Translations under genes and position numbers: made by a program | Source: DATGFK01 sp040007395 | Lineage (GTDB): Bacteria > Chloroflexota > Anaerolineae > Aggregatilineales > UBA2796 | Assembly: GCA_040007395.1 (NCBI GenBank) | Contig: JBDTVG010000016.1 | Location: 1 to 13,432, forward strand | DNA: 13,432 bases | Reading direction: 5' to 3' | Part shown: positions 1 through 6,324 of the stretch, piece by piece | Layout of the letters: each line of letters opens with the position of its first letter | Position numbering within the stretch: position 1 is the first letter of the stretch | Notes under the pieces: generated by a model | Told to the model about the DNA's origin: nothing | Seen by the model: the letters and a program-made list of their open reading frames with translations, nothing else | Database searches by the model: none

Positions 1-1
1 G

Positions 2-907
2 GGCGTGTTCGTGACGCGCACGCCACGCTTGCCAAAGGCTGGCGAAACGCTCAACGGATACTCTTTCTCGACAGTGCCCGGCGGCAAAGGGGCTAATCAG
101 GCGGTGGCCTGTGCGCGGCTTGGTGTCAGCACCGCTATGATTGGGCGTGTCGGCGATGACGGCTTTGGCAAAACCCTGATTGATACCCTCGCGTCGTACC
201 ATGTCGATGTATCCGATGTTGTGACGCACAATGGTGTTTCGTCGGGCGTGGCGACCATCGCAGTAGACGACTCTGCCGAAAATAATATTATCATCGTGGC
301 AGGCGCAAACGGGACATTTGGCTCCGACGATTTAGCTCGTCTGAACCAACGGTTATCGGACGCAAGCGTTTTGCTGCTGCAACTCGAAATCCCGCTAGAA
401 ATAGTGTTTGCAGCAATACGGACGGCACACAAACATCATGTGAGAGTGATTCTTGATCCTGCCCCTGCGGTATTGCTGCCCGACGAGATTTACCCGCTGA
501 TCGATGTAATCACGCCGAACGAAACGGAAGTAGCACTGCTTGTCGGGTTTCCAGTGCAAAACGAAGCCGATGCAGTACACGCCTCACAAGTGTTGTTAGA
601 TCGTGGTGTGCACGATGTGATCATCAAAATGGGCAGCAAGGGAGTCTTCTGGCGCAGTGAAAAAACAGATGGGTCAGGTAAGCTCTATCCTGCGTTTCAG
701 GTCAAAGCGGTAGATACCGTTGCAGCGGGTGATGCCTTCAATGGTGGCTTGGCTGCCGCGCTAGATGAGGGTTATCCCATCGATGAAGCGATACTATGGG
801 GACTGGCAGCGGGAGCACTTTCTGTTACCAAAGCCGGGGCGCAACCTTCCATGCCAGATCGGGCAGCGTTGGTGGCAATGTTACAACAGCATAGTGCAGA
901 TCGTTAA
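2..907 (+). CDS. rbsK: Ribokinase (PfkB family), 5' end cut off by window edge
   Basis: Phosphorylates ribose at O5 with ATP in the cytoplasm, feeding ribose into the pentose phosphate and nucleotide pathways. The reading frame is open to the window edge. The GTG at 5 is a Val codon inside the gene, because family members start about a dozen residues earlier with a strand ending in a conserved Gly-Ser-Asn-Asp element that is missing here. Visible marks, numbered from the Val at position 5: the N-terminal PfkB signature GGKGANQA (27-34), a VILDPAPA strand, TPNETE (the usual Mg/substrate region), IIKMGSKG, and the C-terminal signature DTVAAGDAFNGG with the catalytic Asp in AAGD. The family usually has DTTGAGD, so VAA is a mild variant. 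The next gene starts 5 bp downstream, suggesting co-transcription. Another PfkB sugar or nucleoside kinase is possible, but the motif set fits ribokinase best. Confidence 0.88.
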   Translation, partial: GVFVTRTPRLPKAGETLNGYSFSTVPGGKGANQAVACARLGVSTAMIGRVGDDGFGKTLIDTLASYHVDVSDVVTHNGVSSGVATIAVDDSAENNIIIVAGANGTFGSDDLARLNQRLSDASVLLLQLEIPLEIVFAAIRTAHKHHVRVILDPAPAVLLPDEIYPLIDVITPNETEVALLVGFPVQNEADAVHASQVLLDRGVHDVIIKMGSKGVFWRSEKTDGSGKLYPAFQVKAVDTVAAGDAFNGGLAAALDEGYPIDEAILWGLAAGALSVTKAGAQPSMPDRAALVAMLQQHSADR

Positions 908-912
908 AATTA

Positions 913-1584
913 ATGGCTATGGTATCTAAGCCAATCACGATTTGCATCGCTGGGAATATGGCATCGGGCAAAACAACGTTTGCCCGACTATTGGGCGAAT
1001 GTTACACCAGTGCCTGTTATGTCCCAGAACCAAGTGAAGCAAATCCCTTTTTGCCATTGTATCTGCAAAATCAAGTGCGCTGGGGCTTTACTGCTCAACT
1101 GCGCTACTTCTGGGATTACGTGCGCGTTTTCAAAGAAACGACAGCGCAGCAACACTATCATTATCATTTCGTCGATGCGGGACAATGGACAAATCGCTTT
1201 GTCTATTTGCCCTACCTTCACGAATCGCGGATCATCACTGCCGATGAATATGCCTTTTACCTGATGCTGTGCGATACCATTGAACAAGCACAGGCCGTGC
1301 CTGAGCCGCAGGGTTTTATCTTTATCGACTCATCGCCGTTGACCTGCTGGCAGCGAATGCACCAACGCGGTTGGCACTATCAGGTCACGGCGGTTGAACT
1401 GTCATACATCGAAGCGCTGGATCGCCATATCGAAACCATGAAGCAAAATCTTATCATCCAGAATATGCCTGTGTTGACGCTGTCCAGCGAGGAGATCGAC
1501 TATCTGAGCGATGTGGGTCGCCGCGAAGCCCTAGACCGAGTACAAGGTTTTCTTGAGGTTCACCATCTCGCGCACCCGCACTAG
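913..1584 (+). CDS. Divergent deoxynucleoside kinase-family protein
   Basis: A 223-residue P-loop kinase resembling deoxyadenosine/deoxyguanosine kinases, which phosphorylate salvaged deoxynucleosides in the cytoplasm. Seen: Walker A GNMASGKTT (14-22); an EPSEANPFLPLY segment (39-50) matching the family's substrate-side motif, with E39 in the place of the general base; RWGFTAQLRYFWDYVRVFKE (57-76), matching the family's long helix; and IFIDSSPLTCWQRMHQRG (136-153), matching the strand that leads into the lid. Two expected features are altered. The usual Asp/Glu-Arg-Ser motif reads VDAGQW (87-92) with no Arg, and the Arg-rich lid reads QRGWHYQ. The fold call is therefore firm and the reaction is not. 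ATG 913 is used; ATG 919 is an alternative. The gene follows the ribokinase by 5 bp, and its last 54 bp overlap the convergent btpA-like gene. Confidence 0.75.
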   Translation: MAMVSKPITICIAGNMASGKTTFARLLGECYTSACYVPEPSEANPFLPLYLQNQVRWGFTAQLRYFWDYVRVFKETTAQQHYHYHFVDAGQWTNRFVYLPYLHESRIITADEYAFYLMLCDTIEQAQAVPEPQGFIFIDSSPLTCWQRMHQRGWHYQVTAVELSYIEALDRHIETMKQNLIIQNMPVLTLSSEEIDYLSDVGRREALDRVQGFLEVHHLAHPH

Positions 1585-2349
1585 ATCCACCGGAGCTTCG
1601 ACATTCCCCGCCTCCTTAAAATAAGTGCCGACCAACACACCCTCCACAGCAGGCAAAAAGGTTTGAAGGTTGGTTTGAGTAATCCCACTGCCAATGACAA
1701 TCGGTGCGTCTGGTGCGCCTTTGCGGGCTTCTAGTACATCGTTTATATCGGTTTCCTTGCCCGTCGCCGTGCCGCTGATCACTAACGCATCAGCCCCGCC
1801 GCGTTCCCACGTATCCATCGCGACCAATTCCATCGACTGTGGAGCCAGCGAAACAGCATGTTTCACCAAACAGTCGGCAAAGATCAGCACTTCGGAATCG
1901 AGTTGGCGACGGTAACGTAATATCTCGGCAGCTTTCCCTTCAATAATGCCCTGATCGGTCAGCATCGCCCACGATAACTGATTGATACGAACAAACTGAC
2001 ATTGGCAGGCAACAGCAATAGCGATAGCACTCATCCCGTCGTTACGCAGCACATTCACACCCAGCGGAAGTCGAGTCCGCTGGCGCAGCACAGTGATAAT
2101 CGCAGTCATTGCCGCGACGGTTTCGGGGCCAACCTTATCCTTGAAGAACGGCGAGTCGAAGAAGTTCTCGATCATCAAGGCATCTACGCCGCCTTGTTCG
2201 AGCATTTCTGTGTCGCGAACTGCAATATCTAGGATATTTTGCATACTGCCCTCATAGGCAGGCGATCCGGGCAGCGGCGCAAGGTGGATCATTCCGATAA
2301 TTGGTTTCGAGGGGAACAGGCGGGCAAAACGCTTAGGATCACGGTACAT
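1531..2349 (-). CDS. btpA: BtpA/SgcQ family TIM-barrel protein
   Basis: A 272-residue protein of the BtpA family. Its founder affects photosystem I accumulation in cyanobacteria, and the E. coli relative SgcQ lies in a sugar phosphotransferase operon. The biochemical role in other bacteria is unknown. Family marks: IGMIHLAPLPGSP (18-30), GVDALMIENFFDSPF (54-68), PLGVNVLRND (95-104), FVRINQL (119-125), GADALVISGTATG (185-197) and VIGSGIT (218-224), in the spacing of an alpha/beta barrel with a phosphate-binding C-terminal half. The ATG at 2349 has an AGAGGAC ribosome binding site about 8 bases upstream. The gene is last in the minus-strand series sigma, anti-sigma, holB, btpA, 63 bp after holB. 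Its final 17 codons and stop overlap the 3' end of the convergent kinase gene. There is no sign that this organism is phototrophic, so the photosystem role should not be transferred. Confidence 0.85.
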   Translation of the reverse strand: MYRDPKRFARLFPSKPIIGMIHLAPLPGSPAYEGSMQNILDIAVRDTEMLEQGGVDALMIENFFDSPFFKDKVGPETVAAMTAIITVLRQRTRLPLGVNVLRNDGMSAIAIAVACQCQFVRINQLSWAMLTDQGIIEGKAAEILRYRRQLDSEVLIFADCLVKHAVSLAPQSMELVAMDTWERGGADALVISGTATGKETDINDVLEARKGAPDAPIVIGSGITQTNLQTFLPAVEGVLVGTYFKEAGNVEAPVDLVRVREMVNLKKTLYSV

Positions 2350-2412
2350 GAATGTTGTCCTCTATGATGCTTCAAATGCTGTAAATTTTCTATGCAGTGA
2401 CAAGGTATGCCT

Positions 2413-3432
2413 TTAGTGAGGCGGAGCCGCGAATAACTTCACACGCGGCAGATCTAGCATCAGCACTTCAAGGGCTAGACGCGGATTGACATTCTGATCG
2501 ACGTACTGCGTTGTGCGTTGAATGGCAGCAAAAACGCACTGCACATCTTCTGTCTTTACCCCTACTGCGATCTGTTGGAGCGTATGTCGCCGATCTCGGT
2601 TAGCAATGGGCGTGGCGGTGCTGTGGCTTAACAGCAACACATCGCGCCAGTAAGTTTGCCAGAGTTCAAGCGCCCTGAACAGGGTTGGTTTGTCCTTGCT
2701 CAAGGACTCTGCCAACGCAAACCGTCCAATCCGTGATTGCGTCAGCGCTTCTTCCAAGATATTCAAGAGTTGACTGCGTTCCTCAAGTAGCGACTCATCG
2801 GCAGTCGCCCGGATCGCCCAACCCATACGTCCGCCAGAAAGCTGCGCCAGCAGCGTTGCCCGTTCCGTGTCAAGCTGATAATGTTCTTCGAGCGCCCGAC
2901 GGATCGTTGGTGCTGGCAGCGTGCGTAAATTGATCGGCTGACAGCGCGACTTGATAGTTGGTAGCAGATTATCGGCAGTGTCAGTCGTCAAGAGCAGGAT
3001 TACATAGGGCGCGGGTTCTTCGAGCGTCTTGAGCAGTGCATCCATGGCTGGTAGGGTGGCTTCATGGAAGCGCCGCAAGATAACTACACGATAGCGGGCT
3101 TCGACAGGCCGCAGTGATAACTCATGCTGCATGTCGCGCACCTGATCGATCTTGAGTGTAGTGCCCTCGGCTTGCATGATCCGCACATCGGCATAGTGAT
3201 TATCGGCAATGAGCGTACAGGCGCGGCATACACCACAAGGTCGGCTGTGATCGGCAAGGCAATTGACCGCTTGAGCAAATGCTTTGGCAAAGGTCGTCTT
3301 GCCCACACCTTGCGGCCCAGTGATTAGATAGGCGTGACGCACCCGATCATGGTTCAGACTGCGTGCAAGCTGAGCAACTGCCCAACTATGCCCAATGACA
3401 GGCCATTGTGTTGTATAAAGTGAATCGGTCAT
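2413..3432 (-). CDS. holB: DNA polymerase III subunit delta' (clamp loader)
   Basis: A 339-residue AAA+ clamp-loader subunit that helps load the sliding clamp onto primed DNA as part of the DnaX complex. Seen: HAYLITGPQGVGKTT (33-47) with Walker A; the four zinc-binding cysteines C58, C66, C69 and C72; DQVRDMQHELSLRP (96-109); the ALLKTLEEP box (132-140); and the SRC motif (162-164). The Walker B region reads VVILRRFHEAT and lacks the acidic pair of active ATPases, as is usual for delta'. The C-terminal part (about 210-335) is the helical oligomerisation region. The ATG at 3432 is 11 bp from the anti-sigma stop. The ribosome binding site AGAGGA overlaps that stop codon (TAGAGGA), which suggests translational coupling. 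Finding this gene downstream of an ECF sigma pair, and not beside a thymidylate kinase, is unusual. Confidence 0.92.
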   Translation of the reverse strand: MTDSLYTTQWPVIGHSWAVAQLARSLNHDRVRHAYLITGPQGVGKTTFAKAFAQAVNCLADHSRPCGVCRACTLIADNHYADVRIMQAEGTTLKIDQVRDMQHELSLRPVEARYRVVILRRFHEATLPAMDALLKTLEEPAPYVILLLTTDTADNLLPTIKSRCQPINLRTLPAPTIRRALEEHYQLDTERATLLAQLSGGRMGWAIRATADESLLEERSQLLNILEEALTQSRIGRFALAESLSKDKPTLFRALELWQTYWRDVLLLSHSTATPIANRDRRHTLQQIAVGVKTEDVQCVFAAIQRTTQYVDQNVNPRLALEVLMLDLPRVKLFAAPPH

Positions 3433-3443
3433 GGTTTTGTCCT

Positions 3444-4481
3444 CTACAAACGTGATCTTAGCCAGCTTAGTCCAAGCAGCATTAGGGAAAAGACCAGCAG
3501 CGCGATGCCCGCGATCAGGAAGATCTGCGGAGTGAAATTGGCAATCTGTTCATTGCTTGGCTGTGCCACCTGATTTGCAGCGGGTAGCACAGCAGTCGAT
3601 ACAGCCGCAATGCTTGTCGGGACTGTCGTTCGAGTGACAGTTTGTGTTGCGGTCTGGGCAATTGTCGCCGTGCGTTGGATGGTTTGTGTTGGTAATACTA
3701 TCGCCGTTGGCGGCTCAGTTGGCGCGATTTTTGCTGCTGACGATGCTGCGCCGCCACTTGACTCTAGTGCTTGTGGTGGACGGGTCGGTGCGGCAATTGC
3801 AGGGGCGGGCGCAGCGCTGTTGGGCGCGACAGCAGTATTAGGGACAGTAGACGGCGCAGCGATTACTCCTGCCGAGGCCGATGGCGCGGTTTGTTGGTCA
3901 GCGGCTCCATTTTGCGCTGCAAAATCAGATGCAGAACTTGTTGGGTTAACAGTAGCGGCAGTTGCAGCACTCCCAGCAAGCACCGCATCAGTATCTTTAA
4001 GCGCGTCGGTAGGGCTAGCAAGGGCAGTACTTGTGCTAGCGATAGCCGCAACGGTTTCATCGGACGTTTTATCAGTTGCATTCACACTCATCGGCGTAGT
4101 TTGCATAGCAATACTAGCCGCAGATGGAGCATTATTTGCCGTAGAGAACAGCACGCCGCCGACTGCGATCAACATGACAGCCGCCAAAGTGCCGACTGTC
4201 CCGACAATCTGCATCCAGCGGGTACTAACCCACCACGGCGGCGTTGGTGGACGATAACGAGCTGGATCTAAAGTGAAATTGCGCGGCGGCATTAGTGGCG
4301 GCGCGGCTTTGACAATCTGCACGGTGCGGCGTAACGCCTCAAGTTCAGCAGCGAGAGTCGGTTCCGCCGCGAGTCTTGCTTCGAGGGTCGCCCGTTCAGC
4401 AGAATCCAACGCACTGTCGAGATAGACGGAAAGTAGTTCAAAATCCTGATCGGATGGAGTGTTCACGGGAGTCACAGTCAT
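3444..4481 (-). CDS. Membrane anti-sigma factor, zinc-less type
   Basis: A 345-residue predicted membrane anti-sigma factor for the sigma gene just upstream; the two overlap by ATGA (4478-4481). Residues 13-55 (FELLSVYLDSALDSAERATLEARL and on) match the N-terminal anti-sigma fold, which binds and holds the sigma factor in the cytoplasm. The His/Cys residues of the zinc-binding ZAS form are absent. A PPRNFTLDPARYRPP segment (65-79) precedes the first membrane helix (about 91-113). Then comes a low-complexity Ala/Ser/Thr/Pro-rich stretch (114-317), predicted outside the membrane, and a second helix (about 318-341) ending in RSRL. This topology puts both ends inside and leaves a roughly 200-residue outer loop that could sense the envelope or be cut by a protease. 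Its role is inferred from position and from the N-terminal motif. Confidence 0.82.
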   Translation of the reverse strand: MTVTPVNTPSDQDFELLSVYLDSALDSAERATLEARLAAEPTLAAELEALRRTVQIVKAAPPLMPPRNFTLDPARYRPPTPPWWVSTRWMQIVGTVGTLAAVMLIAVGGVLFSTANNAPSAASIAMQTTPMSVNATDKTSDETVAAIASTSTALASPTDALKDTDAVLAGSAATAATVNPTSSASDFAAQNGAADQQTAPSASAGVIAAPSTVPNTAVAPNSAAPAPAIAAPTRPPQALESSGGAASSAAKIAPTEPPTAIVLPTQTIQRTATIAQTATQTVTRTTVPTSIAAVSTAVLPAANQVAQPSNEQIANFTPQIFLIAGIALLVFSLMLLGLSWLRSRL

Positions 4482-5071
4482 TTTCGGTCACTACTTTGTA
4501 GACGATAGGACTCTGGCAAAAGTTCCCCTGCCCCTTGCAAACAGTCACGCAAGCGTTGGCGGGCGCGACTAATCCGTGATTTCACCGTCCCTAGCGAAAC
4601 ACGGGCAATGCTGGCGATCTCTTGATAATCGTAGCCCTGCACATCACATAGGATAGCTACCAAGCGTTGATCATCCGGCAAGCCATCCAGACAATCCTGA
4701 ATGACACGGTTGAGCGCGTTGCGCTGCACCAATGTTTCAGGGCTATCGCTGGTACTGACGAATTGGATAGCCTGCTCATCGTCTGGATCGTCAAGCGAGA
4801 CTGTAGGACGACGTTTGCGGCGGCGTAGTTCGTCGTAACACGCATTGGTCACGATCCGCATCAACCACGCTTTGAAGTTGCCCCCGCGAAACGATGCGAG
4901 ATGTCCATAAGCCGCGATAAAGGCTTCCTGAGTGGCATCTGCCGCGATCTCAGAGTCACCGATTAGGCGATAGGCAAGGTTATAGACGCTAGATTGATAA
5001 GTTAACACCAGCGTATTGAACGACTCCACTTTGCCGCTCTGTGCGTCGCGGATTAGTGCGAGTTCATCCAT
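4478..5071 (-). CDS. ECF-type RNA polymerase sigma factor
   Basis: A 197-residue extracytoplasmic-function sigma factor of the RpoE/SigW kind. Region 2 spans about residues 18-86 (YNLAYRLIGDSEIAADATQEAFIAAYGHL, then FKAWLMRIVTNACYDELRRRKRR) and would bind core polymerase and the -10 element. A short acidic linker (SLDDPDDEQ) follows. Region 4 (about 120-178) has LPDDQRLVAILCDVQGYDYQEIA and a SLGTVKSRISRARQRLR helix-turn-helix for the -35 element. I chose ATG 5071 because the MDELALIRDAQSG start fits the family. A longer form from TTG 5119 is possible but adds 16 unconserved residues that overlap the tRNA promoter. The anti-sigma gene follows with a 4-bp overlap. I could not identify an autoregulatory ECF promoter in the 75 bases before the tRNA. 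Confidence 0.92.
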   Translation of the reverse strand: MDELALIRDAQSGKVESFNTLVLTYQSSVYNLAYRLIGDSEIAADATQEAFIAAYGHLASFRGGNFKAWLMRIVTNACYDELRRRKRRPTVSLDDPDDEQAIQFVSTSDSPETLVQRNALNRVIQDCLDGLPDDQRLVAILCDVQGYDYQEIASIARVSLGTVKSRISRARQRLRDCLQGAGELLPESYRLQSSDRK

Positions 5072-5107
5072 ATAGAAATCCGAGAAATAATCTGAAGTTT
5101 TCAAGCA

Positions 5108-5136
5108 TTGACGGGACAATCATCCTGTCTTATACT
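5108..5136 (+). promoter_or_regulatory. Sigma-70-type promoter of the tRNA-Leu gene
   Basis: TTGACG (5108-5113) and TATACT (5131-5136) are separated by exactly 17 bases, and the -10 box ends 10 bases before the tRNA. The match to TTGACA/TATAAT is five of six at each box. It lies in the gap between the divergent sigma factor gene and the tRNA. Confidence 0.75.
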
Positions 5137-5146
5137 AAACTCACTT

Positions 5147-5227
5147 GCCGGAGTGGCGAAATGGCAGACGCGACCGACTCAAAATCGGTTGGGGCAACTC
5201 ATGTGGGTTCGACTCCCACCTCCGGCA
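5147..5227 (+). tRNA. tRNA-Leu (anticodon CAA)
   Basis: A complete class II tRNA folds from the sequence. The acceptor stem is GCCGGAG (5147-5153) with CTCCGGC (5220-5226), and the discriminator is A5227. The anticodon arm is ACCGA/TCGGT with loop CTCAAAA (5178-5184), placing CAA at 5180-5182, which reads UUG. A long variable arm (about 5190-5202) is typical of leucine. The T arm is GTGGG/CCCAC with loop TTCGACT. The CCA end is not encoded. A promoter lies just upstream and a terminator 10 bases downstream, so it is probably a single-gene transcript. Confidence 0.95.
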
Positions 5228-5235
5228 CTGGTTAA

Positions 5236-5275
5236 AGACTACAAGTTCGGTTCACCGAGCTTGTAGTTTGTTATT
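5236..5275 (+). terminator. Intrinsic terminator of tRNA-Leu
   Basis: The 8-bp stem ACTACAAG (5238-5245) / CTTGTAGT (5260-5267) is extended inward, after one unpaired base on each side, by TCGG/CCGA closing a TTCA loop. It is followed by a T-rich run, TTGTTATTAT. It sits directly behind the tRNA. Confidence 0.85.
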
Positions 5276-5328
5276 ATACCCTCTGAACAACGGGCAAGTC
5301 ACTTACAGCTTTTGCTTATGTTGAATTG

Positions 5329-5352
5329 TGTGAGCCGATTTATTGGCTCACA
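5329..5352. repeat. Perfect 8-bp inverted repeat ahead of the VOC gene
   Basis: TGTGAGCC (5329-5336) and GGCTCACA (5345-5352) flank an 8-base AT-rich spacer and end 27 bases before the ATG of the VOC gene. The half-sites resemble those bound by LacI-type repressors, so this may be an operator; it could also form a leader hairpin. No T run follows on either strand, which argues against a terminator. No regulator gene is adjacent. Confidence 0.5.
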
Positions 5353-5379
5353 AAAACGAATGGCTAACTGTGGAATTGT

Positions 5380-5748
5380 ATGCCGAAACCTATCCTTAAC
5401 TTGTTAGTGCTTCGTACTGCTAATCTTGACGCATCACTAGTCTTTTACAAGTGCTTGGGATTAGAATTTGTTGAGGAGCAACACGGAACGGGGTCGTTTC
5501 ACTATGCGTGCGAAATTGGTGGGACGGTCATCGAGATGTTCCCCGGCAAACCGGGGACTGCGCCAGACCGAAGAACGGCAGGGGCAACAGTGCTTGGCTT
5601 TCAGGTTACCAATATCGATGAACTCGTTGAGACGCTCCAAAATAGTGGGAGCATTGTGTTAACATCCGCGCAAGAGAGCAGCTATGGACGGCGGGCTGTT
5701 GTCCAAGACCCTGACGGACGTGCTATTGAACTAAATCAGCTCGCATAA
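5380..5748 (+). CDS. VOC family (glyoxalase/bleomycin-resistance fold) protein
   Basis: A 122-residue single-domain protein with the paired beta-alpha-beta-beta-beta halves of the vicinal oxygen chelate superfamily. Seen: LNLLVLRTANLDASLVFYKCLGLEFVEE (6-33) as the first half, GTVIEMFPG (48-56), VLGFQVTNIDELVETLQNSG (71-90) opening the second half, and the hallmark VQDPDGRAIELNQ (108-120). E52 and E117 are at usual metal-ligand positions. The first ligand, usually His, appears to be N7, so a standard glyoxalase I reaction is unlikely. Members include lyases, dioxygenases and antibiotic-binding proteins; the substrate cannot be told from sequence. The ATG at 5380 has only a weak GGA upstream. 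It stands alone behind the tRNA terminator. Confidence 0.8.
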   Translation: MPKPILNLLVLRTANLDASLVFYKCLGLEFVEEQHGTGSFHYACEIGGTVIEMFPGKPGTAPDRRTAGATVLGFQVTNIDELVETLQNSGSIVLTSAQESSYGRRAVVQDPDGRAIELNQLA

Positions 5749-5925
5749 TTGAGTGAGTTTGATTTGATGTCTATCTACAAAGCATCTTGACTGTGCTTCT
5801 AAACCAGCTAAAGTTAAAGTACGCCATTTTGAATCTAGATTGAATACTGAGCAGCGATTGATAGTGAATATAAACCAGATGTGTTTTACCGCCACAGCGC
5901 TGTTTTGAATAAAGGTTAGCCGTCG
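5749..5925 (+). other. 177-bp intergenic region with a weak promoter candidate
   Basis: No gene is seen here. A possible sigma-70-type promoter for the membrane-protein pair is TTGACT (5787-5792), 16 bases, then TAAAGT (5809-5814). The -35 is a five-of-six match and the -10 four of six, and the leader to ATG 5926 would be about 105 bases. No hairpin terminator for the VOC gene was found. Confidence 0.3.
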
Positions 5926-6318
5926 ATGCAGCGTATTATCGTATCAATATTGCTGGGGTTGGGAGTAGGAGCTGCACTTGGCTTGTACATCGGGTGGGTG
6001 CTTTCGCCTGTCCAATATGTGCAAAGCCCAATGGCTTCTCTTTCGCAGCACTACAAGGATGAGTATACCGTCATGGTCGCCTCTGCTTACCAAGTCGATG
6101 GCGACATCAATGAGGCAGTGCGACGGCTGCAACCACTAGGCATTAGTAATATTCCGCAGTATGTACGTGATGTGACTGAGCGTTATATCTCGGAAAGCGG
6201 CACGGGCAAAGAAGCCGATATTCGCACATTGGTTGGTCTGTCATGCGAACTTGGCTACTGTACCGCGCCAATGCAAGCCTTCACCCTGCCGACTGCTGTT
6301 CCTACCACGAAGCCCTGA
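5926..6318 (+). CDS. Membrane-anchored protein of unknown function, first of a paralogous pair
   Basis: A 130-residue protein. An N-terminal membrane helix (about 4-26, Gly/Leu-rich) is followed by a short outer domain, SPVQYVQSPMASLSQHYKDEYTVMVASAY and DGDINEAVRRLQPLG (27-72). This part looks mostly helical, with a tetratricopeptide-like feel, but no named family is recognised. A second helical stretch (75-110) contains two cysteines (C107, C112), and the tail is Thr/Pro-rich (PTAVPTTKP). Residues 27-68 align by eye with residues 29-71 of the next gene, sharing the pattern P..Q[YF]...P..L......Y...VA.AY..D.D...A.RL. An AAAGG about 10 bases before the ATG could serve as ribosome binding site. 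The next gene begins 6 bp downstream. Confidence 0.75.
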   Translation: MQRIIVSILLGLGVGAALGLYIGWVLSPVQYVQSPMASLSQHYKDEYTVMVASAYQVDGDINEAVRRLQPLGISNIPQYVRDVTERYISESGTGKEADIRTLVGLSCELGYCTAPMQAFTLPTAVPTTKP

Positions 6319-6324
6319 TTACCG

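Noticed and set aside
5..7. GTG as start codon of the ribokinase
   Set aside because: The family has about a dozen more N-terminal residues and the frame is open to the window edge, so this is an internal Val codon.
1500..1590. Frameshift as the cause of the kinase/BtpA overlap
   Set aside because: Both proteins keep family-like residues to near their ends and normal lengths, so no frameshift is needed; a sequencing error remains only a formal possibility.
3610..4257. A 215-codon open frame on the plus strand
   Set aside because: It lies wholly antisense to the Ala/Thr-rich part of the anti-sigma gene; its Val/Ala-rich composition is the mirror of that low-complexity coding.
5072..5119. Longer sigma factor from TTG 5119
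   Set aside because: The 16 extra residues are not family-like, TTG is a weaker start, and the stretch overlaps the tRNA promoter.
5041..5235. A 64-codon open frame across the tRNA
   Set aside because: It covers the tRNA-Leu gene; its protein is the familiar mistranslation of a tRNA and has no support.
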